Source: Oscillospiraceae bacterium (GTDB taxonomy: Bacteria; Bacillota; Clostridia; Oscillospirales; Ruminococcaceae). Taken from it: a stretch of DNA of 7,694 nucleotides. The stretch covers positions 1-7,694 of the forward strand of contig JAHHUD010000068.1 of assembly GCA_020024185.1 (NCBI GenBank), written 5' to 3'. The notes below the pieces were generated by a model, which was given only the letters and a program-made list of their open reading frames with translations, was not told where the DNA came from and did not search any database. Shown here one piece after another: positions 1 to 5,791 of this stretch. A program made the position numbers and the translations under genes. The first letter of the stretch is position 1. Each line of letters begins with the position of its first letter.

Positions 1-209
1 GTAATATAAATTACCTCAAAGTTAAATATACACCACAGCCATAATTCATACATTCATAAATCATATTTACACAAACACAGTCTTATTGTAACTAGTAATA
101 TTATATAGACTATTATTCATACAAATTACAAATTTAGTTTCTTTCCAATACAGATTTTTTCATAAATCTTTACTTATTTTTATTTTACTTAGTGTAAAAT
201 CACAAAAAT
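1..209. other. AT-rich non-coding end of window
   Basis: No open reading frame with a credible start and ribosome binding site is visible here on either strand. The stretch lies beyond the probable terminator of the chemotaxis unit. It contains a perfect 7-bp inverted repeat, ATTTTAC at 182-188 and GTAAAAT at 194-200 with a 5-base loop. It also holds a 6-bp one, AGATTT at 152-157 and AAATCT at 164-169, which is followed on the plus strand by a T-rich run. That second hairpin could end a plus-strand transcript entering from the left, but no such gene is in the window. A minus-strand TATAAT occurs at 100-105 without a good -35 box. Nothing here can be assigned a function with confidence. Confidence 0.6.
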
Positions 210-268
210 AATATGCTCCAAGATATTAAAATTTTACATAAGTAATTTTCAATATCTAAGAGCATATT
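210..268 (-). terminator. Probable intrinsic terminator of the che-DUF6470 unit
   Basis: A long imperfect hairpin starts 29 bases after the DUF6470 stop codon. AATATGCTC (210-218) pairs with GAGCATATT (260-268). After a 2x2 internal loop, AGATATT (221-227) pairs with AATATCT (251-257). With base 250 bulged, AAAATT (228-233) pairs with AATTTT (244-249), leaving a 10-base loop. On the minus strand the stem is followed by ATTTTTGTGATTTT, a broken T-tract. The stem is long but has few G-C pairs, so strength is uncertain. The outer arm is also followed by a T-rich run on the plus strand, so it may work in both directions. Confidence 0.7.
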
Positions 269-297
269 TTATGTTTTATTTTGTAAAATTATTAAAT

Positions 298-906
298 TTA
301 AACTCTTACGTCAATTGGTTTATAATTTGAATTTTGAGAAGTAGGTGCATTTGTCAAACTACCGGTATAATTAATTATAACATCTGGATATTGTGTAACA
401 GATATATCCACATCGCCTCTGTGATATTTAGATTGTATTTTATTCCAATTACACTCATAATGCACTTTTTCTGCTGTGTATCTTGTATTTATTTCTCCTG
501 GAATATATTCAAATTTAGGTCCTGTCTTTGGAATAAATTCTATACCGACATTAGTTTTTACATTTCTAAATTGAATTTCTTTTGCAAATTGAGTAATAAG
601 TTCTTGTCCAACTTTAGCTTCTAAAAGCATTTTTCCTTGTTGAGCATAATTAGCCATAACTTGTTGAACGTTTTCTTTACCTTTCTGTGCATTTTGCTCC
701 ACAGAACGTATTGGAGTTGGACATATAGAATTTCTTGCTTCAAATGTGTCAATTTTAATTTGTGGAGAGGTTCTTTTCATATCAATTCCACCAGGTTCTC
801 TTGACATTTTAAGTTCAACTGTTGGTCTTGTATACTCAAGATTAGCATGCGTAACTTTTGTTTGAAGTTTTATTGGTACACTTCTTATTTCAAGCAACTG
901 ATTCAT
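298..906 (-). CDS. DUF6470 family protein (YviE-like, flagellar-associated)
   Basis: This 202-residue protein resembles the DUF6470 family, whose Bacillus subtilis member YviE is encoded between flgL and fliW. The molecular role of the family is not established. The N-terminal half (about residues 4-55) has alternating hydrophobic beta-strand-like segments, including the family-style stretch RPTVELKMSREPGGIDM followed by SPQIKIDTFEA. Residues 65-115 look helical and rich in glutamine and lysine. The C-terminal part carries GDVDISVTQYPDVIINYTG, which resembles the conserved end of the family. There is no signal peptide or membrane segment, so it should be cytoplasmic. The ATG at 904-906 has an excellent ribosome site, AAAGGAG, 7 bases upstream. 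The gene follows cheB by 66 bp with no terminator visible between them and is followed by a hairpin terminator, so it is probably the last gene of the che transcript. The family assignment is from memory of its sequence style. Confidence 0.8.
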   Translation of the reverse strand: MNQLLEIRSVPIKLQTKVTHANLEYTRPTVELKMSREPGGIDMKRTSPQIKIDTFEARNSICPTPIRSVEQNAQKGKENVQQVMANYAQQGKMLLEAKVGQELITQFAKEIQFRNVKTNVGIEFIPKTGPKFEYIPGEINTRYTAEKVHYECNWNKIQSKYHRGDVDISVTQYPDVIINYTGSLTNAPTSQNSNYKPIDVRV

Positions 907-913
907 ATATACA

Positions 914-920
914 CTCCTTT
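914..920 (-). promoter_or_regulatory. Ribosome binding site of the DUF6470 gene
   Basis: The minus strand reads AAAGGAG, a full match to the Shine-Dalgarno core, 7 bases before the ATG at 906. It fixes the start of the DUF6470 gene and suggests this gene is translated independently and well, even though it is probably last in a polycistronic message. Confidence 0.85.
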
Positions 921-972
921 CATTCTAAATACAAAATGTGCTTATATGTCACTAATAAATCCGTGAAGAACA

Positions 973-2013
973 TTATTTCATTTTTTTCAACTGACGTAAT
1001 AGAATATCCGCAATTTTTTCAACTGGTGCTTGTACTTCTACACCACCAATATCATAAGCTACTTTTGGCATTCCGTAAACCACACTTGATTTTTCATCTT
1101 GTCCGATAGTAAATGCACCTTTTTTACGCATAGCCAGTAATCCAGCTGCTCCGTCTTGCCCCATACCTGTCAATATTATTCCAACCATTTTACATCTTAC
1201 TACCTCTGACATAGATTGAAACAATGCATCAACCGATGGACGATGTCCACTTACTTTTTCACCTTGTGTACAAGAAACTGTATAACGATTACCTATACGA
1301 ACTATTCTAGTCTGATAATCAGCAGGTGCTATTAAAACTAATCCTCTGTGTATTTCATCGCCATTTTTCGCTTCTCTTACTTCCATCTTACACAGCTTAT
1401 TAACACGCTCTGCATACATCTTTGTAAATCCTGCTGGCATATGCTGAACTATGACCATTCCCGGAATATCTGCCGGCAAATACTTTAAAACTTCTAAAGT
1501 AGCATCAGTACCACCAGTAGAAGCTCCTAAACCTATGATTATATCATCTGAAACACTATTTCCAAGCAAATTAATATTTGCAACCGGTGTATTATTAGAG
1601 TTTATAGATTTATGTGTTCTAACTTTTGCACATGATGCAACGATAACTTTTTGGGTTAAAATAGTAATAAATCCTGTTGTATCTGCTCCAGATGGCTTTC
1701 TAATAAAATCTACTGCCCCGGCTTCCAAAGCATCAAAAACTTTCAAATTAAGAGATGTACATAATATAACAGGAATTTTGTGTAATGATATGTATTCTTT
1801 TAAAAAGTCTATACCATTTTGACCTGGCATTTCAACATCTAAAGTAATTACATCTGGATTTAATTGTGGAATTTTTCTTTTTGCATCAAATGTATTAATA
1901 GCATATCCAACAACTTCTATTCTTGGGTGTGATGAAAGACCATTAATTATAATATTGCGCATAACATATGAGTCATCAATAACCATAACTCTTATTTTCT
2001 TTTCATTTATCAT
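973..2013 (-). CDS. cheB: Chemotaxis response regulator protein-glutamate methylesterase CheB
   Basis: CheB removes methyl groups from receptor glutamates, and deamidates glutamines, once CheA has phosphorylated it. The 346-residue protein has the usual two domains. The receiver domain (about 6-107) shows the acidic pair D13-D14, the phospho-acceptor D59 in LDVEMPG, and K106 in FIRKP. A linker of about 40 residues leads to the methylesterase domain (about 157-345). Its catalytic triad is S165 in GASTGGT, H191 in VQHMPAGF and D287 in TGMGQDG, each one position from the Salmonella numbering 164/190/286. Two oddities are a beta4-alpha4 region about four residues shorter than in Bacillus CheB, and APADYQ where many CheBs have APGD-x-H. 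The ATG at 2013 has GAAGGTG upstream, set rather far away at 11 bases. The gene starts 18 bp after cheR, so the two antagonistic adaptation enzymes are co-expressed. All catalytic residues are present, so it should be active. Confidence 0.97.
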   Translation of the reverse strand: MINEKKIRVMVIDDSYVMRNIIINGLSSHPRIEVVGYAINTFDAKRKIPQLNPDVITLDVEMPGQNGIDFLKEYISLHKIPVILCTSLNLKVFDALEAGAVDFIRKPSGADTTGFITILTQKVIVASCAKVRTHKSINSNNTPVANINLLGNSVSDDIIIGLGASTGGTDATLEVLKYLPADIPGMVIVQHMPAGFTKMYAERVNKLCKMEVREAKNGDEIHRGLVLIAPADYQTRIVRIGNRYTVSCTQGEKVSGHRPSVDALFQSMSEVVRCKMVGIILTGMGQDGAAGLLAMRKKGAFTIGQDEKSSVVYGMPKVAYDIGGVEVQAPVEKIADILLRQLKKMK

Positions 2014-2024
2014 GAGAATATATA

Positions 2025-2030
2025 CACCTT
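2025..2030 (-). promoter_or_regulatory. Ribosome binding site of cheB
   Basis: The minus strand reads AAGGTG, beginning two bases after the cheR stop codon TAA (2032-2034). The gap to the cheB ATG is 11 bases, longer than the usual 5-9, so initiation may be moderate and partly coupled to termination of cheR. Confidence 0.55.
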
Positions 2031-2031
2031 C

Positions 2032-2874
2032 TTACTTTTGAAATGTGGCCGGTGCCAATCTTTTGTAAGGAGATTTGTTACTTAAATTTTCAGAATAACT
2101 GATAAGAAAGTATCCCCCTGGCAAAGTTGCATCATAAAATCTTTGAACTAACGCATCTTTGGTTGGATTATCAAAATAAATCATAACATTTCTGCAAAAA
2201 ATAACATCAAATTTTCTGCGAAATTTTATTGGATCCATTAAGTTAAATTTTTGAAAGATAACATTATTTCTCACTTGACTAGAAACCGTATGATATCCGT
2301 CTTTATTATCTGTAAAATATTTATTTTTCCAACCTGTTGGAAGAGTATCTGGTAGTTCATAAATACCTTTTTGTGCAGCAGTTAATGCTCTTTCAGATAT
2401 ATCTGTTGCGAGAATTCTTGTATCCCACTCTTTAGCTTGTGTTCCAAGATAATCAAATAAAAACATTGATATATTATAAGGTTCTTCACCTGTAGAGCAT
2501 CCCGCACTCCATATTGATAATGTTTTATCTTTTTTATGTTTATTTACTATACTTGGAATAATATTTTTGCAAAAATAATCTAAGTGGTCTTTTTCTCGCA
2601 TAAAATAAGTATAATTTGTTGTTAACTTATTTAATACAAGTGTAACTTCATTTTCATCTTTAAATCTTATCAAATGTTCTACAAACTCTGCAAAGTTTTT
2701 ATATCCTTTTTGACGTATAGATGTTGATAATCTGCCTGTAATTAACTGACGCTTTTTAGTAAGGTCTATTCCATAATTACTTTGGATAAAATTAGCTAAC
2801 CTTTGGAAATCCTTATCTGAAATTTCCATTGGGCTAAATTTCATTTCTTCAATTTTATTACTTATATCATTCAT
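2032..2874 (-). CDS. cheR: Chemotaxis protein methyltransferase CheR
   Basis: CheR transfers methyl groups from S-adenosylmethionine to glutamates on the cytoplasmic helices of chemoreceptors. From the chosen start it has 280 residues, normal for the family. The N-terminal all-helical domain (about 15-75) contains GIDLTKKRQLITGRL. The methyltransferase domain follows, with LTTNYTYFMRE (84-94), the SAM-binding motif WSAGCSTGEEPYN (122-134), the acidic LATDIS (155-160), and FDVIFCRNVMIYFD (222-235). The last conserved motif reads LPGGYFLISYSENL (251-264), where most family members have GHSE. The start is uncertain. The ATG at 2874 forms ATGAATGA with the cheW stop (8-bp overlap), which suits translational coupling. 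A GTG at 2892 would add 6 residues, and ATGs at 2844 or 2829 would shorten it. None has a clear Shine-Dalgarno sequence. The function is secure; the first 20 residues are not. Confidence 0.95.
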   Translation of the reverse strand: MNDISNKIEEMKFSPMEISDKDFQRLANFIQSNYGIDLTKKRQLITGRLSTSIRQKGYKNFAEFVEHLIRFKDENEVTLVLNKLTTNYTYFMREKDHLDYFCKNIIPSIVNKHKKDKTLSIWSAGCSTGEEPYNISMFLFDYLGTQAKEWDTRILATDISERALTAAQKGIYELPDTLPTGWKNKYFTDNKDGYHTVSSQVRNNVIFQKFNLMDPIKFRRKFDVIFCRNVMIYFDNPTKDALVQRFYDATLPGGYFLISYSENLSNKSPYKRLAPATFQK

Positions 2875-3334
2875 TTGCAAATAACTGGTCACAATTTAAA
2901 ATTAATAGTGTTTCCTGATTTTCCGGAATTGTACACATACCTGAAACAAAACGCTGATATTCTTGTGATTGTATTGTTGTAATGGTATCTTCTTCAATAT
3001 CTACCATACGGTCCACAGAATCAACCTGAATTCCAAGTTCTATTCCTTCATAATTTAATACTACTAAAAGTGACTTTTCTCCTACTGGCTTATTTAATCT
3101 TAAACGCAAATCCATAACAGGAATAATTTGACCACGCATATTAAACACACCACGAACATATTCAGGCATCATTGGAAGATATGTCACACTATAATTGTTT
3201 AAAATTTCAACAACATATTTTGCATCAACACCTAATTTAAGTTCTGATGTTTCATTTTTTCGTATTACAAAAATTAGATATTTACTTGTTTTTGAAGTAG
3301 TTTTAATAGAAACCGATTCTTCAATCATACTCAT
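2867..3334 (-). CDS. cheW: Chemotaxis coupling protein CheW
   Basis: CheW is the soluble adaptor that joins receptor tips to the P5 domain of CheA in the membrane-associated signalling array. The protein has 155 residues and is a single CheW (SH3-like) domain from about residue 18 to the end. The hallmark RGVFNMRGQIIPVMDLR lies at 61-77, and the strand YLIFVIRKNETSELKLGVD (19-37) opens the fold. The frame is open further upstream to an ATG at 3370 inside cheA, but the ATG at 3334 is the real start because a strong AAGGAG site sits 8 bases before it and translates to SKEGEE in the longer reading. The gene begins 16 bp after cheA and overlaps the probable cheR start by 8 bp, which makes the kinase and its adaptor products of one message. 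No anomaly is visible. Confidence 0.96.
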   Translation of the reverse strand: MSMIEESVSIKTTSKTSKYLIFVIRKNETSELKLGVDAKYVVEILNNYSVTYLPMMPEYVRGVFNMRGQIIPVMDLRLRLNKPVGEKSLLVVLNYEGIELGIQVDSVDRMVDIEEDTITTIQSQEYQRFVSGMCTIPENQETLLILNCDQLFANE

Positions 3335-3342
3335 TGTTTCTT

Positions 3343-3348
3343 CTCCTT
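3343..3348 (-). promoter_or_regulatory. Ribosome binding site that sets the cheW start
   Basis: The minus strand reads TAAGGAAGGAG, where TAA is the cheA stop codon (3351-3353) and AAGGAG (3343-3348) is the Shine-Dalgarno core. The distance to the ATG at 3334 is 8 bases. This decides against the upstream in-frame ATG at 3370, which would add 12 residues encoded largely by this site. Confidence 0.85.
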
Positions 3349-3350
3349 CC

Positions 3351-5474
3351 TTACTTTCTAAATGCTGCATTTGATAGGTTTCCTACATCCAAAATCACAC
3401 TTATATTACCGTCTCCCAAAATACTACATCCTATAATACCATATGATTTAATATCAAAACTGTTAACATAAGCAGGCAATGGTTTAACAACAACTTGATG
3501 TTCACCCATTAATTCGTCCACCAATAAGCAGTATGATGTATCTCCTGACTCTAACCACATCAAAATGCCATCTTCTATATTATCTACACCATTTGGTAAG
3601 GAATACAATTCTTTTGTACGGATAATAGGATAGAAGTTGTCCATAATTTTAATAATTTCGCCATTAACTGTGTCATGAAGAATATCACTTGGTGACACTT
3701 TAAAGTTCTGACGAATATTTTGTATTGGTATAGTGAAAATTGTTTCACCAACCGATACTTCCATACCATCCATAATCGCCATAGTAAGTGGAATTTTCAT
3801 TGTTGTTGTCATTCCTTTACCTCTTTGGCTTGTAATTGTAACTGTACCACCTAATTCTTCAACACTACGTTTTACAACATCCATTCCAACACCACGGCCA
3901 GAAAATTCTGTTACTTCTGTATTTGTTGAAAAACCTGGCATCATAAGAAAGTTTAATATTTCTTTATGTGAATATTCCACATCTGGTGATGCCAATCTGT
4001 TTCTTATCGCTTTGTTCAATACAGCCTCATCATCTACACCGTATCCGTCATCTTTAATTTCAATAATAACTTCACTTCCTGTATCTTGTGCTGAGAGAAC
4101 AATTTCACCAACAGCATCTTTGCCTTTAGATGTACGTTCTTCTTCAGATATTTCTATACCGTGGTCCATTGCATTACGTATCATGTGCATTATTGGGTCT
4201 CCGATATTGTCAACAATTGTTTTGTCTACTTCAATATCTTCACCTATTATATTTAACTTAACACGTTTATTAAGCTTTTTAGACATATCACGAACAATAC
4301 GGTTCATTTTTTGGAAGCATGTTGCAATAGGAACCATTCTAAGTGACATTGAAATATCTTGAAGTTCATCTGTAAGCTTTCTAAGCTGTCTTGCAGATTT
4401 TGCAAAATTATTTAAATTTGCAATTCCTTTAAGGTCTGAAGATCCTGTAACCATAGCTTCTGTGATAACTATTTCACCAACTAAAGCAGACAATTGATCT
4501 AATTTACTTTGATGAACACTTATAAGGCTTTCTTTTTGGTGTTGTGCAGAACTTGTAGAAGATGAAGCACTATTTTGTAGAGGTTGCCCCACAGATTGTG
4601 TATGTTCAGATGGTGAAGTTTTAAGTGTATGTATATTTTCATTTTCATCTTGTGTGTGTACAACCTTTGAATTGCTGTCATCATCTTCTTCCACTGTTGT
4701 AGGAGCAACATAGTCATGAGGCTGATATGATTTTACAGAACCTGCTGTTCTCACAACATGAATTGCTTTATCACGGTCTTCACTATTTTTAAACATTAAA
4801 AGGAATCCATTTTCTATTATCTGCTCAGCTGTTGATGGGTCATTTTCTATATCTTGTGGTTTGTACAAAAAGTATGATTCTCCACAAAAATCTGAAACTG
4901 ATGAAACTAACATCAATGAGCGCAAATTTTCCATTCCACACCCTTCATCATAGAACACAACCAATTCGTATGGATATTCCGGATTATTACCATAGCCATT
5001 TGAGTTTTTTTCTTCACTGTCTGTCTGTGCTGCTTGTGGCTCTTCGCTTGATGTATCATTATGTTGTACACTGATTTTCTCAATTAAATCATTTATGCTG
5101 TTCATCAAACCATCAATATTTTTTTCAAGAGGTTGTTCATTTTCAATTTTTTCTAGTTCAGTACGGAAATAGTCAACTGAGTTAAACAACATGTTAAACA
5201 ACTCCGGTTTAGCTGTATCTGATACAATTGACATTGAATTCTCTCTAATGATAAAAAACATATCTTCTATTCTGTGAGCAACTGTTGCCAGTGTGTCAAA
5301 CTCCATCATAGCTGAAGAACCTTTAATTGTATGCATTATACGGAAAATCTCGTTAATATTTTCCTGAGAAAATGTATTAATTGTTTCTGCATCAAGAATT
5401 ACAGCTTCAAGCTGTTCAAGCAATGAGCTATTTTCATATATATATGTATCCAGAATATCGTTTCTGCCACTCAT
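3351..5474 (-). CDS. cheA: Chemotaxis histidine kinase CheA
   Basis: CheA is the cytoplasmic kinase of the receptor array; it autophosphorylates and passes phosphate to CheY and CheB. All five domains are present in 707 residues. P1 (about 1-110) has the phosphorylated H48 in MHTIKGSS. P2 (about 166-250), the CheY/CheB docking domain, includes YELVVFYDEGCGMENLR. A low-complexity acidic, Ser- and Gln-rich linker covers 255-315. The P3 dimerisation helices span about 316-385. P4, the ATP-binding domain (about 386-566), has the N box DPIMHMIRNAMDHG (426-439), G1 DDGYGVD (475-481), the F box MMPGFST (511-517) and G2 GRGVGMD (526-532). P5, the CheW-like domain (about 567-703), completes it. The ATG at 5474 has AAAGGTGG upstream. 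The gene opens the compact cheA-cheW-cheR-cheB block. The spacer before it is 317 bp, so it may have its own promoter. Every key residue looks intact. Confidence 0.98.
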   Translation of the reverse strand: MSGRNDILDTYIYENSSLLEQLEAVILDAETINTFSQENINEIFRIMHTIKGSSAMMEFDTLATVAHRIEDMFFIIRENSMSIVSDTAKPELFNMLFNSVDYFRTELEKIENEQPLEKNIDGLMNSINDLIEKISVQHNDTSSEEPQAAQTDSEEKNSNGYGNNPEYPYELVVFYDEGCGMENLRSLMLVSSVSDFCGESYFLYKPQDIENDPSTAEQIIENGFLLMFKNSEDRDKAIHVVRTAGSVKSYQPHDYVAPTTVEEDDDSNSKVVHTQDENENIHTLKTSPSEHTQSVGQPLQNSASSSTSSAQHQKESLISVHQSKLDQLSALVGEIVITEAMVTGSSDLKGIANLNNFAKSARQLRKLTDELQDISMSLRMVPIATCFQKMNRIVRDMSKKLNKRVKLNIIGEDIEVDKTIVDNIGDPIMHMIRNAMDHGIEISEEERTSKGKDAVGEIVLSAQDTGSEVIIEIKDDGYGVDDEAVLNKAIRNRLASPDVEYSHKEILNFLMMPGFSTNTEVTEFSGRGVGMDVVKRSVEELGGTVTITSQRGKGMTTTMKIPLTMAIMDGMEVSVGETIFTIPIQNIRQNFKVSPSDILHDTVNGEIIKIMDNFYPIIRTKELYSLPNGVDNIEDGILMWLESGDTSYCLLVDELMGEHQVVVKPLPAYVNSFDIKSYGIIGCSILGDGNISVILDVGNLSNAAFRK

Positions 5475-5484
5475 AGCAAAAGCA

Positions 5485-5492
5485 CCACCTTT
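5485..5492 (-). promoter_or_regulatory. Ribosome binding site of cheA
   Basis: The minus strand reads AAAGGTGG, ending 10 bases before the ATG at 5474. AAAGG is the likely pairing core with some extension into GGTGG. It supports this ATG as the start of the P1 domain. Confidence 0.7.
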
Positions 5493-5566
5493 AACCTTTA
5501 TTTAATATATTTTTATTTATTAAAATATTGAATTTCTAATAGATAATTATTTATTTTATTATAAAT

Positions 5567-5593
5567 AACAATATTGTTTTTATAATTATAAAA
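5567..5593. repeat. Two abutting perfect palindromes upstream of cheA
   Basis: AACAATATTGTT (5567-5578) is a perfect 12-bp palindrome and TTTTATAATTATAAAA (5578-5593) is a perfect 16-bp palindrome; they share one base. The second contains the TATAAT of the candidate cheA promoter and the first would fall at about the transcription start. The arrangement is what an operator for a dimeric regulator would look like, but both are made almost only of A and T, so chance is a real alternative. Confidence 0.4.
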
Positions 5594-5613
5594 TAGAGGA
5601 GCATTACCAAAAA
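5585..5613 (-). promoter_or_regulatory. Candidate sigma-A promoter for cheA
   Basis: A perfect minus-strand TATAAT lies at 5585-5590. At a 17-base spacing the -35 position (5608-5613) reads TTTTTG, a poor match to TTGACA. The predicted start would be near 5578, giving a leader of about 100 bases before the cheA ATG. In DNA this AT-rich a TATAAT is expected by chance, so support is weak; the main argument is the long spacer in front of cheA. Confidence 0.3.
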
Positions 5614-5763
5614 ATTATTTTAATTAACCACAGATATAAAATAATTATTAGTAAGAGTTATCAAAATTATATAACTAAATTGTAAATTCTTCACTATGTA
5701 CTTATTAAATTTATTCTGTGGAAATCAAATTTTTGTAGTGAATACTCCTCATTATTAACATTT

Positions 5764-5788
5764 AATATAATTAAACAATAATTATATT
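5764..5788 (-). repeat. Perfect inverted repeat just after the receptor gene
   Basis: AATATAATTA (5764-5773) and TAATTATATT (5779-5788) form a perfect 10-bp stem with a 5-base loop, beginning three bases after the MCP stop codon. On the minus strand no T-tract follows and the stem has no G-C pair, so as an intrinsic terminator it would be weak. It may instead mark a transcript end or be an accident of composition. Confidence 0.45.
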
Positions 5789-5791
5789 TTA

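Larger units (their letters stand above)
5475..5791. other. AT-rich spacer between the receptor gene and cheA
   Basis: This 317-bp stretch contains no credible gene on either strand. It is much longer than the other gaps in the cluster (16-66 bp), so the receptor and cheA are probably separate or only partly joined transcripts. It holds a perfect hairpin just after the receptor stop, two abutting palindromes and a TATAAT (5567-5593). A 7-bp inverted pair, TTCACTA and TAGTGAA on the minus strand, lies around 5737-5743 and 5688-5694. A minus-strand GAGGAG near 5745-5750 is followed only by a 13-codon frame and is not treated as a gene. No sigma-D type promoter (TAAA-N15-GCCGATAA) could be found. 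Confidence 0.65.

Noticed and set aside
1..25. Minus-strand GAGGT near the left edge as a ribosome site of a further gene
   Set aside because: Twelve bases remain to the window edge without a start codon, beyond the usual spacing, so no gene can be supported.
907..972. A separate promoter for the DUF6470 gene in the 66-bp gap after cheB
   Set aside because: No TTGACA/TATAAT or sigma-D type pair at good spacing was seen; co-transcription with cheB is the simpler reading.
3733..4362. A 209-codon open frame on the plus strand inside cheA
   Set aside because: It is fully antisense to the strongly conserved cheA P4 domain, has no ribosome site and no recognisable domain; its length follows from codon bias of the opposite strand.
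4560..4720. Low-complexity Ser/Gln/Asp-rich stretch in CheA as a possible frameshift or insertion
   Set aside because: The frame stays open and the composition is normal for the flexible linker between the P2 and P3 domains of CheA.
5708..5757. A minus-strand GAGGAG with a nearby ATG opening a 13-codon frame
   Set aside because: The ATG overlaps the GAGGAG rather than following it, so the site cannot serve that start, and the frame is too short to support a peptide call.
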